Assembly: GCA_036383255.1 (NCBI GenBank)
Contig: DASVOS010000006.1
Span: 1 to 64,000 of the forward strand
Direction: 5' to 3'
Source of the DNA: Gammaproteobacteria bacterium
GTDB lineage: Bacteria; Pseudomonadota; Gammaproteobacteria; Natronospirales; REEB76
DNA: 64,000 nt
The notes under the pieces are model-generated. The model was given only the letters and a program-made list of their open reading frames with translations, had not been told where the DNA came from and did not search any database. Made by a program: the position numbers and the translations under genes. This document shows positions 5,995-15,751 of the stretch, piece by piece; positions within the stretch are counted from its first letter, which is position 1; every line of letters begins with the position of its first letter.

Positions 5995-8328
5995 ATGGAA
6001 CCTGACCAGGCACCGCGCAGAGGGTTCGACAGCGGGTACACGCTCGCTGCCGGCGTGCTGGCGGCTGCCGCCATCCTGGCAGTCGCCGCCTATGCCGCGG
6101 GGTGGCTGCCGCCCAGTGCCGTGCTCATCATCCTCATCGCCTGCCTGGGCGGCGCCCTGTATGCGCTGCTGTTCCTGCGGCGTGCGGGCCTGCGGGCAGC
6201 CACCTCCCGTGAACTCGCCGCGCGGCTCGAACAAAGCGAGCGGCGCTACACCCGGCTGGTGGAGCAGGCGATCAACGGGTTCGTGGTGCGCAGCCCCGAA
6301 GGCCAACTACTGCTGGTCAACGAGGCTTACTGCCGCATGACCGGCTACAGCCGGGAAGAACTGCTCACGCTCAAGGCGCGGGACATGGTCGTGGACCAGG
6401 CGGTGCTGCAGAAGGTGGCGCTGCTGGAGCCCGGCGAGTCGACGCGCATCGAGACGCTCATGAGATGCAAGGGCGGCGGCCTGCGCGAGGTCGAGTATGT
6501 CACCCAGCGCCTGCCGGACGGCAACCTGCAATCCGTGCTGCTGGACGTGAGCGCGCGCAAGCAGGCCGAGAAGGCCCGCCAGGAGAGCGAGCGGCGCTAT
6601 GCAGCGCTCGTGGATCAGGCTGCCGACAGCATCTGGCTGCGCACTCCGGAGGGCCGCATGCTGTTCGTAAATGACTCGGCCTGTCGCATGCTGGGGTATG
6701 CCCGTGAGGAACTGCTGGCGAGCCGTTCCTCGGTGCTGATCCATGCCTCGGACCATGGCACCGCGGCGCGTATAGATGCCCTCAGGCCCCTCGAGACATT
6801 GCGCCTGGAGCGCGTCATGCGCCACAAGGACGGGCGCGCCATCCCCGTGGAGGCGAGCGTGCAGCGCCTCGCGGACGGATCGATCCAGGTCATCAGCCAC
6901 GACATCGGCGAGCGCAAGCGCATCGAGCAGGCCCGTGAGGAGAGCGAGCGGCGCTACGCCGAGCTGGTGGACCAGGCCCTGGAGGGGATCCTGGTGCGCT
7001 CGCCCCAGGGCAGATTGCTGTTCGTGAACGGCACTCTGTGCCGGATGCTGGGTTACGCGCGTGAAGAGCTGGTGCAGCTAAACATGCGGGACCTGGTGCA
7101 TCCGGAAGACGCCGACACCATCGTCCGCGTCGAGCAGCTCGAGTCGGGCGGCCACCTGCAGTTGCAGAAGCGCATGCGCCGCAAGGACGGCCAGGTCATC
7201 CACGTGGAAGTGAGCGCCCGCCGCCTTCACGACGGCAACATCCAGAGCGCCATCCAGGATGTGAGCGAACGCAAGGAGTCGGAGTTGCGTTTCCGTTCCA
7301 TGGTGGAGGGTGCTCCCAATGCCATGGTCATGGTGGATGAGCGCGGGGCCATCGTGCTCGCCAACCCCCAGGCCGAGAAGCTGTTCGGCTACACCGCCGC
7401 GGAACTGGCCGGGAAGCCGGTGGAGATGCTGGTACCGATGCGCTATCGCGGCGACCACGCGGCGCAACGCGAAGGGTACAGCCGCGCGCCGCAGATGCGC
7501 GCCATGGGGCAGGGGCGCGACCTGTTCGGCGTGCACAAGCAAGGCCATGAGGTGCCGGTGGAGATCGGCCTCAATCCCATCGTCACGGCTCAGGGACGCT
7601 TCGTGCTGGCCTCGATCATCGACATCACCGAGCGGCGCGCGGCGGAAGAGCGCGAACGCGCCTACACGGAAGAGCTGCGGCTCATGTCACGTCAGCTCCT
7701 GGAAGCGCAGGAGTCCGAGCGGCGGACCATAGCCAGGGAACTCCATGACGAAGTGGGCCAATCGCTCACCGCCACCCGCATCAGCCTGCGGGACCTGGAG
7801 CAGGATGCGGCAGCGGGCGCGCTCGCGCCGCGCCTAGCCGACACGTCCGCCATCATCGCCGACCTGCTGGCGAAGGTCAGGCAGATGTCCCTGGACCTGC
7901 ACCCTTCGGTGCTGGACGACCTGGGACTGGTGCCGGCCTTGCGCTGGTGCGTGCGCACCCGCACCGGCGGCAGCGGTCTCGAGGTGACGTGGGATCTTCC
8001 CGAGGACCTGCCGCGCTTCGACGCCATGGTGGAGCTGACGCTGTTCCGGGTGTTCCAGGAGGCCCTCTCCAACATCCTCAAGCACGCGGATGCGCACCAG
8101 GCGCAGGTGGCGCTGGCACATGCCGAGGGACGCCTGGTGCTCTCGCTCAGGGACGACGGACGCGGCTTCGATGTGGACGCTGCCCGCCGCCATGCCCTGG
8201 GGGGCGGCAGCCTGGGCGTGCTGGGCATGCAGGAGCGGGTACGGCTGGCCGGGGGCGAACTGGCCATGGAGTCGTCGCCCGGCCAGGGTACCCTGATCCG
8301 GGTGTCATTGCCGGATCGCGGGCGGTGA
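5995..8328 (+). CDS. multi-PAS sensor histidine kinase (HisKA_3 type)
   Basis: A 777-residue membrane kinase. Two hydrophobic segments (about residues 14-36 and 41-62) are followed by four PAS repeats starting near 81, 199, 319 and 431. The first three are close copies of each other (each begins ESERRYA-LVDQA), so they arose by internal duplication. The phospho-acceptor His584 is in ARELHDEVGQSL, typical of NarX/DegS-type kinases, and the ATPase domain ends the protein (DDGRGF, LGVLGMQERVRLAGG). The ATG at 5995 has the ribosome site AGAGGGG; an earlier TTG in frame at 5941 is less likely. The NarL-type regulator 41 nt downstream is the obvious partner. PAS ligands are unknown. Confidence 0.92.
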   Translation: MEPDQAPRRGFDSGYTLAAGVLAAAAILAVAAYAAGWLPPSAVLIILIACLGGALYALLFLRRAGLRAATSRELAARLEQSERRYTRLVEQAINGFVVRSPEGQLLLVNEAYCRMTGYSREELLTLKARDMVVDQAVLQKVALLEPGESTRIETLMRCKGGGLREVEYVTQRLPDGNLQSVLLDVSARKQAEKARQESERRYAALVDQAADSIWLRTPEGRMLFVNDSACRMLGYAREELLASRSSVLIHASDHGTAARIDALRPLETLRLERVMRHKDGRAIPVEASVQRLADGSIQVISHDIGERKRIEQAREESERRYAELVDQALEGILVRSPQGRLLFVNGTLCRMLGYAREELVQLNMRDLVHPEDADTIVRVEQLESGGHLQLQKRMRRKDGQVIHVEVSARRLHDGNIQSAIQDVSERKESELRFRSMVEGAPNAMVMVDERGAIVLANPQAEKLFGYTAAELAGKPVEMLVPMRYRGDHAAQREGYSRAPQMRAMGQGRDLFGVHKQGHEVPVEIGLNPIVTAQGRFVLASIIDITERRAAEERERAYTEELRLMSRQLLEAQESERRTIARELHDEVGQSLTATRISLRDLEQDAAAGALAPRLADTSAIIADLLAKVRQMSLDLHPSVLDDLGLVPALRWCVRTRTGGSGLEVTWDLPEDLPRFDAMVELTLFRVFQEALSNILKHADAHQAQVALAHAEGRLVLSLRDDGRGFDVDAARRHALGGGSLGVLGMQERVRLAGGELAMESSPGQGTLIRVSLPDRGR

Positions 8329-8369
8329 TTTATGGTGTGAGGGCTTGGGAGACAAGGGAGTGATGGCCC

Positions 8370-9002
8370 ATGCGGATACTCATCGCCGATGACCACACGC
8401 TGGTGCGGTCCGGGCTCACCGCGCTGATCGCGCGCCTACCGGAGATGGAGGTGGTGGCGGAGGCCGCCGACGGGCGCCAGGCGCTGCGCCTGGTGCGGGA
8501 CCTGCAGCCGGACATGGTGCTCATGGACATCGCCATGCCGGGGCTCAATGGCCTCGAGTCGGCTGAGCGCATCCACAACATCCATCCCCAGACCAAGATC
8601 ATCATCCTGTCCATGCACGCGAGCGAGGAGTACGTGGCGCAGGCGCTCAAGGCCGGCGCCTCCGGCTACCTGCTCAAGGACGCCGCCACCGCCGAGCTCG
8701 AGATGGCGCTGAAGTCCGTGGCGATGGGGCAGTTCTACCTGAGCCCCGCCATCTCGCGCCAGGTGGTGGATAACTTCCTGCGCGGAGGCCCCACGGGCCT
8801 GGACCTGCTCACGCCGCGCCAGCGCGAGATCCTGCAGCTCATCGCCGAAGGCAAGGGGACCCGCGAGATCGCCGATACCCTGCACCTCTCGGTGAAGACC
8901 GTGGAGACCCACCGTGCCCAGCTCATGGAGCGGCTCGACATCCACGACGTGGTGGGCCTGGTCCGCTACGCCATGAAGAAGGGGCTGATCTCCTCCGAAT
9001 AG
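8370..9002 (+). CDS. NarL/LuxR-type response regulator
   Basis: A 210-residue two-domain regulator. The receiver (about 1-120) has the acidic pair D7/D8, phosphorylation site D53 in LMDIAMPG, and K103 in YLLKD. The C-terminal LuxR-type helix-turn-helix (about 146-205) reads LTPRQREILQLIAEG and SVKTVETHRAQLMERL. It follows the multi-PAS kinase by 41 nt, so the two form a two-component system. Targets are unknown; inverted TCAGGGA repeats lie just downstream at 9044-9072 and may be a binding site. Confidence 0.94.
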   Translation: MRILIADDHTLVRSGLTALIARLPEMEVVAEAADGRQALRLVRDLQPDMVLMDIAMPGLNGLESAERIHNIHPQTKIIILSMHASEEYVAQALKAGASGYLLKDAATAELEMALKSVAMGQFYLSPAISRQVVDNFLRGGPTGLDLLTPRQREILQLIAEGKGTREIADTLHLSVKTVETHRAQLMERLDIHDVVGLVRYAMKKGLISSE

Positions 9003-9043
9003 GCCCAGACCCCGCGCAGGGCGGCCTCCCGCCGGCCCTCATA

Positions 9044-9072
9044 TCAGGGAATCCCTGAGACACAATCAGGGA
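9044..9072. promoter_or_regulatory. triple TCAGGGA repeat, candidate operator
   Basis: TCAGGGA (9044-9050) and its inverse TCCCTGA (9052-9058) form an odd palindrome. A third TCAGGGA (9066-9072) follows 22 bp after the first, two helical turns away on the same face. It lies between the response regulator gene and the lone receiver gene. It could be a binding site for the NarL-type regulator, or a hairpin ending its transcript. Confidence 0.45.
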
Positions 9073-9224
9073 AGCCCCAATGCCCCCCGTCCCCCGGAAC
9101 GCGCACATTGGCACCGTACCCGAAGCCTGTGCGCGACCAAGACTAAAGGACCCCGCATAAGGACGCGATCGTGCAGGCTCGGGGCATCCGGAGGGATGCA
9201 ATGCAGACCGGGGAGAAGAGACCG

Positions 9225-9584
9225 ATGCGCACGATACTGGTGGATGACTATCCGCCGCTGCTTTCCGCGCTGACCACCTTGCTGCGCACCTATGACGGTG
9301 TCGAGATCGTGGGCCGCGCCCACACCGGCGGAGACGGGCTCAAGCTGGCCGATGAACAGGAACCGGACCTGGTGCTGGTGGACTTCACTATGCCGGACAT
9401 GAACGGGCCCGCGGTCACCCGCAAGCTCAAGTCCCGGAAATCGCCGCCGAAAGTGGTGGTCATGTCTTTCCATGCGGAACCGGAGTATCGTGAGATGGCC
9501 CTGGATGCGGGGGCGGACGCCTACCTGGTGAAGTCCGACCTGTATCAGGAGCTGATGCCGCTGCTGAAGCGACTCTGCACCTGA
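9225..9584 (+). CDS. single-domain response regulator (receiver only)
   Basis: A 119-residue CheY-like receiver with no output domain. The acidic pair is in MRTILVDDY (D7/D8), the phospho-acceptor is D53 in LVDFTMPD, and the conserved Lys is in AYLVKSD. I chose the ATG at 9225 because GGGAGAAGAG lies at the right distance; earlier ATGs at 9171 and 9201 are in frame. It sits between the NarL-type system and the c-di-GMP protein that starts 25 nt downstream, so it may pass phosphorylation to that protein or act as a phosphate sink. Both roles are inference. Confidence 0.85.
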   Translation: MRTILVDDYPPLLSALTTLLRTYDGVEIVGRAHTGGDGLKLADEQEPDLVLVDFTMPDMNGPAVTRKLKSRKSPPKVVVMSFHAEPEYREMALDAGADAYLVKSDLYQELMPLLKRLCT

Positions 9585-9609
9585 GCCCCAGCGCTTCCAA
9601 GGTACAAGG

Positions 9610-11544
9610 ATGTACTGCATGGAGCACAGACCGCTTTCCATCGCAGGACTGTTCGGCTCTTCCTCGACCGGGGAAGTGGTCGCCGATCCTGCGTTGCTGG
9701 AAGGAGAGCGTCGCGTCTTCGAGCGCATGGCGGCGGACGAGGGGCTCAAGCCGGTGTTGGAAGAGATGGCCCGGCTGTGCGAGCGCCATTCCCGGCAGCC
9801 GACGCTGTACGCGGTGCTGCTCGCCAACGAGGCCGGCGACCGCCTGAACGTAGTGGCGGCGCCCAACATGCCGCCGGACTACAGTGCGCTGCTGGGCGAT
9901 GTGCCCGTGGCCGCGGATTCCAATCCCAGCGGCGTGGCCGCTTGGAGCAAGCAACCGGTGCTGGTGGAGGACTGCGCCACCGATCCACGCTGGAGTTCGC
10001 TGCGCGACCTCGCCGCCACGCTCGGCGTGGGCGCCGCCTGGTCGCTGCCGATCCTCTCGCAGCGCGGCAAGCTGCTCGGCACCTTCTCCGCCTACTCCCG
10101 CACGCCGGCACGGCCCGCACCGCAGGATGCGGCGCTGATGGAGCGCTTCGCCCACATCGCGCGCATCGCCATCGAGAAGCACCACGCCGAACGCACCATC
10201 GAGCGCATGACCAACTACGACGGCCTCACCGGCCTGCCTAACCGCTCGCTGCTGCTGGACCGGCTCGACGATGCGTTGCTCAGCATCGGGAAGCACAAGC
10301 CGGCGGCGCTGTTGTTGTTCAACCTCGACAGCATGAAGCAGATCAACGATACCCTCGGCTACGAGTACGGCAACCGCTGCATACAGGCGGTGGCGGGACG
10401 GCTCGCCGCGCATGTCGGCGGGAGCCTCATGGCTCGGGTCGGCGGCGACGAGTTCGGCGTGGTGCTGGAGGGGCAGGACGACGAGGGCGTGCTGCGCAGT
10501 ACCGTGCAGGCGCTGCTCGAGAACATCACCCAGCCCATCGGCGTCGACGGGCGCGACGTGTTCCTGACCGCGAGTCTCGGGGTCGCCGTCGGCCCGCGCG
10601 ACGGCGACGACGCCGACACCCTGTTCAAGCATGCCGACGTGGCGCTGCACCGTGCCAAGCAGCGCGGCCGCAACGGCTTCCAGTTCTTCGACGCCGCCAT
10701 GAACGCGCCGGCGGCGCGGCGGGTGGCGCTGCTCGGGGGGCTCCGCCACGCGCTGGAGCGCGGCGAGTTCGAGGTCCACTACCAGCCGCAGGTGGAGCTC
10801 GCGGGCGGCATGCTCAGCGGCGCCGAGGCGCTGCTGCGCTGGAACCACCCGGAGGAGGGCGAAGTCTCGCCGTCCGAGTTCATCCCGCTTCTCGAGGAGA
10901 CCGGCCTCATCCTGCCGGTCGGCGAGTGGGTGCTCACGCAGGTGTGCCGCGACTTCACGGAGCTGGAGCGGGGCGGCAGCGCCCCGCCGCGCATCGCGGT
11001 GAACCTCTCGGCCCGCCAGTTCATGCAGCCGGGCCTGGCGGAGCGCATCCAGGCGGTGCTGAAGGCCCACGCGGTGCCCGCCGAGCGCCTCACCCTGGAG
11101 ATCACCGAGAGCCTGCTGATGCGCGACCCGGCCGACGCCGAGCGCGTGCTGCAGCGCCTCAAGCAGGTGAACGTGAAGATCGCGCTCGACGACTTCGGGA
11201 CCGGCTATTCCTCGCTCAGCTACCTGAAGCGTTTCCCCGTGGACGAGCTCAAGGTGGACAAGTCCTTCGTGACCGGCGTCACCCACTCGGCGGCGGACGC
11301 GGCCATCACCGACACCGTGATCCGCCTCGCCCACAACCTCGGCATGCAGGTGCTCGCCGAGGGCGTGGAGCACGAGGCCCAACGCGCCTTCCTCGAGGTG
11401 CACGGCTGCGACCGGGTGCAGGGTTACCTGACCGGCCGGCCCATGGACTTCGGCGCCTTCCGCGTGCGGCTCGAAGCCGAGGCGGGCCGGCGCGAGAGCC
11501 CGCGACCGCGGTCGGATACGCCTCCGGCCCCCGCCCCGCGCTAG
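9610..11544 (+). CDS. GAF-GGDEF-EAL c-di-GMP protein
   Basis: A 644-residue cytoplasmic protein with a GAF domain (about 45-190), a GGDEF domain with intact GGDEF at 278-282, and an EAL domain with EAL at 406-408. EAL-domain residues for metal and catalysis look intact (LEITES, ALDDFGTGYSSL, KVDKSFV, LAEGVE). It could therefore make and break cyclic di-GMP. No RxxD inhibition site is seen before GGDEF. There is no membrane segment or signal peptide. It follows the lone receiver gene by 25 nt, suggesting the kinase system upstream and c-di-GMP signalling are linked. The C-terminal tail is Pro/Arg rich and probably disordered. Confidence 0.93.
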   Translation: MYCMEHRPLSIAGLFGSSSTGEVVADPALLEGERRVFERMAADEGLKPVLEEMARLCERHSRQPTLYAVLLANEAGDRLNVVAAPNMPPDYSALLGDVPVAADSNPSGVAAWSKQPVLVEDCATDPRWSSLRDLAATLGVGAAWSLPILSQRGKLLGTFSAYSRTPARPAPQDAALMERFAHIARIAIEKHHAERTIERMTNYDGLTGLPNRSLLLDRLDDALLSIGKHKPAALLLFNLDSMKQINDTLGYEYGNRCIQAVAGRLAAHVGGSLMARVGGDEFGVVLEGQDDEGVLRSTVQALLENITQPIGVDGRDVFLTASLGVAVGPRDGDDADTLFKHADVALHRAKQRGRNGFQFFDAAMNAPAARRVALLGGLRHALERGEFEVHYQPQVELAGGMLSGAEALLRWNHPEEGEVSPSEFIPLLEETGLILPVGEWVLTQVCRDFTELERGGSAPPRIAVNLSARQFMQPGLAERIQAVLKAHAVPAERLTLEITESLLMRDPADAERVLQRLKQVNVKIALDDFGTGYSSLSYLKRFPVDELKVDKSFVTGVTHSAADAAITDTVIRLAHNLGMQVLAEGVEHEAQRAFLEVHGCDRVQGYLTGRPMDFGAFRVRLEAEAGRRESPRPRSDTPPAPAPR

Positions 11545-11651
11545 GCCCTCCGGGGACAAGCTGATAACATGACCGTCCAGGCCCTTCAGGGGGGCTTGGG
11601 ACCGTCCACACGTCGCGCCCGCGGCGCGCCAGAGGCAGGCAGCCAAAGTCC

Positions 11652-13748
11652 ATGAAGAAAGCACTGAAGATAACCGGCATCGTCCTGGGAATCCTCGTGC
11701 TCGTGGTCATCATGCTGGCGGTGGCCCTGCCGTTCCTGATCAACCCCAACAGCTTCAAGGACGACATCGCGCGCCTGGTCAAGCAGAAGACCGGCCGCGA
11801 GCTCGCCATCCAAGGCGACATCAAGCTCTCCATCTTCCCCTGGCTCGGCATGCAGATCGGACCCATGGAGCTGTCCAACGCCAAGGGCTTCGGCGGCGTG
11901 CCGTTCGCCTCCATCAACGAGACCGACGTGCACGTGCGCTTCTGGCCGCTGCTGCACCGGCGCGTCGAGGTGGGCGCGGTCAAGCTCGACGGCCTCAACC
12001 TCGACCTCGAGCACGACGCCCAGGGCCGCAACAACTGGCAGGACATCAGCGAGCACCTGGCCCGCGCCTCCGCCAAGGGCGGGAGCGCGGACGAGGAAGA
12101 GAGCAACGTGGACCTCAGCGTGGCCGGCGTCAGCGTCACCGACAGCCAGGTGCGCTGGACCGACGCCGAGAAGCACAAGCAGTACACCATCAGCGACTTC
12201 ACCCTCAAGCTCGGCGCCTTCGCCTCGGCCAAGCCGCTGTCGGTGGAATCGGGTTTCGACTTCACCGGCACCAACCCGGCGGTGCAGGGCCACGTGGACT
12301 TCAGCGGTACCGCCACCGCCGACCTGGAGCGCCATCTCTATACGGCGGACGACGCCAAGCTCGAGATGCAGGCCAAGGGCGACGCGGTGCCCGGCGGCGA
12401 GGTGGACGCGGTGCTGCGCTGGCAGCACCTGGCGTTCAACCAGGAGCAGGGCAGCCTCGCGCTAAACGGCCTCGACGCCGGTGCCTACGGCATGCGCTTC
12501 CAGCTCGAGGCCCAGGGCAAGGATGTGCTCAAGGACGCGAGCTTCACCGGCAGCGCCAAGCTGGCGCGCTTCTCGCCGCGCGACACGCTCAAGGCCATGG
12601 GCCACGCCGGCGTCGCCGAGACCCGCGACCGCGGCGCCTTCGGCAACGCCTTCGGCAGCTTCAGCTTCGTGGCGGACGCGGGCTCCGCCGCCCTGAGCGG
12701 CCTCGACTTCACGCTCGACGACACCCATCTCACCGGCCGCGCCGCGATCAAGGATTTCAAGACCCTGGCCATGTCCTACGACCTCAACGTGGACAGGCTC
12801 GACGCCGACCGCTACCTCCCGCCCCAGCAGCTCGGCACGCCCGACAAGCCTCGCGAGGAGGTGGACGTGGACAAGGTGGGCATCCCGTTGCGCACGTTGC
12901 GCGCGCTGGAGATGGACGGCCACCTGCACATCGGCAGCTTCAAGTTGCTCAACGTCCAGACCAGCGACATGGACGTGGGCATCAGCAGCCACGACGGCCT
13001 CGCCCACGTGCAGCCGCTCAGCGCCAGGCTCTACGGCGGCGGCATCGACGGCGACATCCAGGTGGACGCACGCAAGCGCGTGGACGCACGCGGCCTGGAG
13101 GCGGATCCCACCGTGAGCGAGACGCTCAACCTCAAGGGCGTGCAGGTGGCGGGCCTCGCGCAGGACCTGTTCAAGACCGACAAGCTCTCCGGCACCATCG
13201 ACCTCACCAGCTCCACCCGCGGCACCGGCCGCCTGGTGGGGCAGCTGCGCCAGAGCCTGAACGGGCGCGCCAGCTTCGCTATCCGCAACGGCGCGCTCGA
13301 GGGCGTGAACGTGTGGGACGCCATCGCCCGCGCCTATGCGCGGGTGAAGGGCCAGAAGCCGCCGCCGCCGGCCCCGCCGCGCACCGAGTTCGCGGACATG
13401 CACGGCACCGCCACCCTCACCAAGGGCGTGATGTACAACAAGGACTTCAGCGCCGCGCTGCCGTTCCTGAACCTGTCCGGCGCCGGCAAGCTCGGCCTCG
13501 CCGACCTCACGGTGGACTACAGCCTCAAGGGCCGCGTCACCGGCACGCCGAAGCTCGGCACCGACCTCTCGGGCCTCAAGGGCGCGACGCTGCCGCTGCA
13601 CATCGGCGGCACCCTCGGCCACTTGAGCGTGCAGCCGGACCTGGGCGAGGCCGCCAAGGGCAAGCTCGACGACCTCAAGAAGAAGGCCGAGGACAAGGTC
13701 AAGGACAAGCTCCAGGACCTCCTCGGCAGCAGCAGCGGCGGGGAATAG
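11652..13748 (+). CDS. AsmA-family protein
   Basis: A 698-residue protein with one N-terminal membrane helix (about residues 5-28) and a long periplasmic part. The AsmA pattern shows in NPNSFKDDIARLVKQKTGRELAIQGDIKLSIFPWLG near 35-70 and a C-terminal AsmA_2-like stretch (about 490-660) with LKGVQVAGLAQDL and GRASFAIRNGALEGVN. The extreme C terminus is Lys/Asp rich and helical. AsmA proteins are now viewed as bridge-like lipid transporters or helpers of outer-membrane assembly. It lies upstream of the START-like gene and mutY; asmA-mutY-yggX is an order also known from Pseudomonas. Confidence 0.9.
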   Translation: MKKALKITGIVLGILVLVVIMLAVALPFLINPNSFKDDIARLVKQKTGRELAIQGDIKLSIFPWLGMQIGPMELSNAKGFGGVPFASINETDVHVRFWPLLHRRVEVGAVKLDGLNLDLEHDAQGRNNWQDISEHLARASAKGGSADEEESNVDLSVAGVSVTDSQVRWTDAEKHKQYTISDFTLKLGAFASAKPLSVESGFDFTGTNPAVQGHVDFSGTATADLERHLYTADDAKLEMQAKGDAVPGGEVDAVLRWQHLAFNQEQGSLALNGLDAGAYGMRFQLEAQGKDVLKDASFTGSAKLARFSPRDTLKAMGHAGVAETRDRGAFGNAFGSFSFVADAGSAALSGLDFTLDDTHLTGRAAIKDFKTLAMSYDLNVDRLDADRYLPPQQLGTPDKPREEVDVDKVGIPLRTLRALEMDGHLHIGSFKLLNVQTSDMDVGISSHDGLAHVQPLSARLYGGGIDGDIQVDARKRVDARGLEADPTVSETLNLKGVQVAGLAQDLFKTDKLSGTIDLTSSTRGTGRLVGQLRQSLNGRASFAIRNGALEGVNVWDAIARAYARVKGQKPPPPAPPRTEFADMHGTATLTKGVMYNKDFSAALPFLNLSGAGKLGLADLTVDYSLKGRVTGTPKLGTDLSGLKGATLPLHIGGTLGHLSVQPDLGEAAKGKLDDLKKKAEDKVKDKLQDLLGSSSGGE

Positions 13749-13805
13749 CCACGGACGCCGCCGGGTCCTCCTCCCACGGAGCACGGCTGCGGAGACCTCA
13801 AGGCG

Positions 13806-14414
13806 ATGCGTGAGTTGGCCCTGATCCTGGCCCTCGGTGTCGCGGCGCTGCCGCCCGCGGCGGGCGCCGCGGACTTCCATTCCCTCGAGGTCAGCCGGGA
13901 CGCCGGCCGCTACCGGGTGCAGGCGGACCTGTACCTGGCCGCGCCGCCGGATGCGGTGTACGCGGTGCTCACGGACTACGCACACCTGACGCGCATCTCG
14001 CCCAGCATCCGCGTCAGCCGCCTGGTGAAGCAGCTCGACCCGGACACGGCGCTGGTGTATACCGACAGCCGCATCTGCGCGCTGTTCCTCTGCCGCCACA
14101 TCCAGGGGATGCAGAAGTTCAGCCGCACTCCGCCCGGGGATCTCGCTGCGGTGGTGCTGCCGGAACAGAGCAACCTCAAGATGGGCGAGAGCCACTGGCA
14201 CCTGGAGGCGGAGGGCAAGGGCACGCGCATGCGCATGGAACTCACGCTGGAACCCTCCTTCTGGGTGCCTCCGCTCATCGGCTCGGCCCTGGTGGCCCAC
14301 AGCCTCAAGACCGAGGGGCGCCGTTCCGCCGACGGCGTCGAGCGGCTGGCGCGGGAGCGCGCGCATCTGCCGTCCATGGACGATTATGAGGACGAGGCAG
14401 GCGAGGATGAGTGA
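13806..14414 (+). CDS. exported START/SRPBCC-like protein
   Basis: A 202-residue protein with a signal peptide (cleavage near AAGAAD, about residue 22) and a helix-grip SRPBCC fold, as in polyketide cyclase/START families ([44 protein letters not shown]). Such folds bind hydrophobic ligands. The ligand is unknown; the periplasmic location next to an AsmA-like gene makes a lipid possible. Its stop overlaps the mutY start by 8 nt, so the two are co-translated. The C terminus is very acidic. Confidence 0.8.
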   Translation: MRELALILALGVAALPPAAGAADFHSLEVSRDAGRYRVQADLYLAAPPDAVYAVLTDYAHLTRISPSIRVSRLVKQLDPDTALVYTDSRICALFLCRHIQGMQKFSRTPPGDLAAVVLPEQSNLKMGESHWHLEAEGKGTRMRMELTLEPSFWVPPLIGSALVAHSLKTEGRRSADGVERLARERAHLPSMDDYEDEAGEDE

Positions 14415-15462
14415 GCGCCGCACTGGGCGCGGTTTCGCCGCGCGGCTGCTCGCCTGGCACGCAGGCCACGGCCGCCACGACCTGCCCTGGCAGAAGCGCC
14501 GTACGCCCTATCGCGTGTGGGTGTCGGAGATCATGCTGCAGCAGACCCAGGTGGCGACGGTCATCCCCTACTACACGCGGTTCATGCAGCGCTTCCCGGA
14601 CGTCCAGGCGCTGGCGGACGCGCCGCTGGACGAGGTGCTGCACCTATGGACCGGCCTCGGCTACTACGCCCGTGCCCGCAACCTGCAGAAGGCGGCGCAG
14701 GCGATCCGCGATGCGCACGGCGGGCGCTTCCCGAAAGACATGGAGGCGGTGCAGGCGCTGCCGGGCATCGGCCGCTCCACGGCCGGCGCGATCCTCGCCC
14801 TCTCCACCGGCCAGCGGCATCCGATCCTGGACGGCAACGTGAAGCGCGTGCTCGCGCGCCACGGCGCCGTGGCGGGCTGGCCCGGTGCGAAACGGGTGGA
14901 GGAGAAGCTCTGGGCGCTGGCGGAGCGCCACACCCCGGAAGCCAAGGTCGCGGATTACACCCAGGCCGTCATGGACCTCGGCGCCACCGTCTGTACCCGC
15001 AGCAGCCCGCGCTGCGGCGAGTGCCCGGTGGCGGCGGATTGCGCCGCGCGCAGGCTCGGCAGGCAGACGAAGTTCCCGGCCCCGAAACCGCGCAAGGCGC
15101 TGCCGGTGAGACGCACCCGCATGCTGATGCTGGTCGCGCAGGATGCGGTGCTCCTGGAAAGGCGTCCGCCGGCAGGCGTCTGGGGCGGCCTGTGGGGCTT
15201 CCCGCAGGTGGATGTGGATGTAGACGTGGCGGCATGGTGCCGGGAACGCTTCGGCAAGCCGCCGCGCTCCGTGCGCGAGCACCCGGCGCTGCGCCACACC
15301 TTCAGCCACTTCCACCTGGACATCGAACCCTTGGAGCTCGCGCTTCCGGCCGCCGCAGCGGTGCGGGAGGAGGGGAGCCGCTGGCATCCCCTGGGCGAGA
15401 CGCCGCGCCTCGGGCTCGCGGCACCGGTGAAGCGGCTGCTCGAGACGTTGGTACAGGACTAG
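14407..15462 (+). CDS. mutY: A/G-specific adenine glycosylase MutY
   Basis: A 351-residue base-excision repair enzyme that removes adenine opposite 8-oxoguanine. It shows the catalytic Glu region EIMLQQTQV, the helix-hairpin-helix [13 protein letters not shown], catalytic Asp in LDGNVKRVL, and the 4Fe-4S cysteines in the C-x6-C-x2-C-x5-C pattern near residue 197. A C-terminal NUDIX-like domain that checks 8-oxoG ends with [13 protein letters not shown]. The ATG at 14407 overlaps the previous stop; an in-frame start at 14386 is less likely. yggX follows after 13 nt, as in many gammaproteobacteria. Confidence 0.96.
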   Translation: MSERRTGRGFAARLLAWHAGHGRHDLPWQKRRTPYRVWVSEIMLQQTQVATVIPYYTRFMQRFPDVQALADAPLDEVLHLWTGLGYYARARNLQKAAQAIRDAHGGRFPKDMEAVQALPGIGRSTAGAILALSTGQRHPILDGNVKRVLARHGAVAGWPGAKRVEEKLWALAERHTPEAKVADYTQAVMDLGATVCTRSSPRCGECPVAADCAARRLGRQTKFPAPKPRKALPVRRTRMLMLVAQDAVLLERRPPAGVWGGLWGFPQVDVDVDVAAWCRERFGKPPRSVREHPALRHTFSHFHLDIEPLELALPAAAAVREEGSRWHPLGETPRLGLAAPVKRLLETLVQD

Positions 15463-15475
15463 CATGGAGAGGACG

Positions 15476-15751
15476 ATGACGCGGACGGTGCAGTGCGTGT
15501 TGCTGAAGCAGGACCTGCCGGGGCTGCCACGGCCGCCCTATCCGGGGGCGCTGGGCCAGCGCATCTTCGAGCAGGTCTCCCAACAGGCCTGGCAGCAGTG
15601 GCTGCGCCACCAGACCATGCTCATCAACGAGTACCGGCTTTCGGTCATAGACCCGAAGTCGAGGAAGTTTCTAGAAGCCGAGATGGAGAAGTACTTTTTC
15701 GGCGGCGGTGAGGCGGCGAAGCCGGAGGGCTATACGCCGCCCGGCGGTTAG
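15476..15751 (+). CDS. yggX: Fe(2+)-trafficking protein YggX
   Basis: A 91-residue cytoplasmic protein of the YggX family, linked to iron handling and protection of iron-sulfur clusters, including that of MutY. Family marks are the near-N-terminal Cys7, [31 protein letters not shown] and the C-terminal EGYTPP. The ATG at 15476 is preferred because GGAGAGG lies just upstream; an ATG at 15464 is in frame. Its stop overlaps the stop of egtD on the other strand. Confidence 0.95.
   Translation: MTRTVQCVLLKQDLPGLPRPPYPGALGQRIFEQVSQQAWQQWLRHQTMLINEYRLSVIDPKSRKFLEAEMEKYFFGGGEAAKPEGYTPPGG

Noticed and set aside
5737-6000. Integrative element at tRNA-Gly
   Set aside because: No integrase and no duplicate tRNA end was found; the following genes are ordinary signalling genes.
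9460-11664. Long minus-strand ORF (734 aa) opposite the GAF-GGDEF-EAL gene
   Set aside because: It lies antisense to a clear gene and has the Arg/His/Gly/Ala-rich composition expected of GC-rich shadow frames, with no domain.
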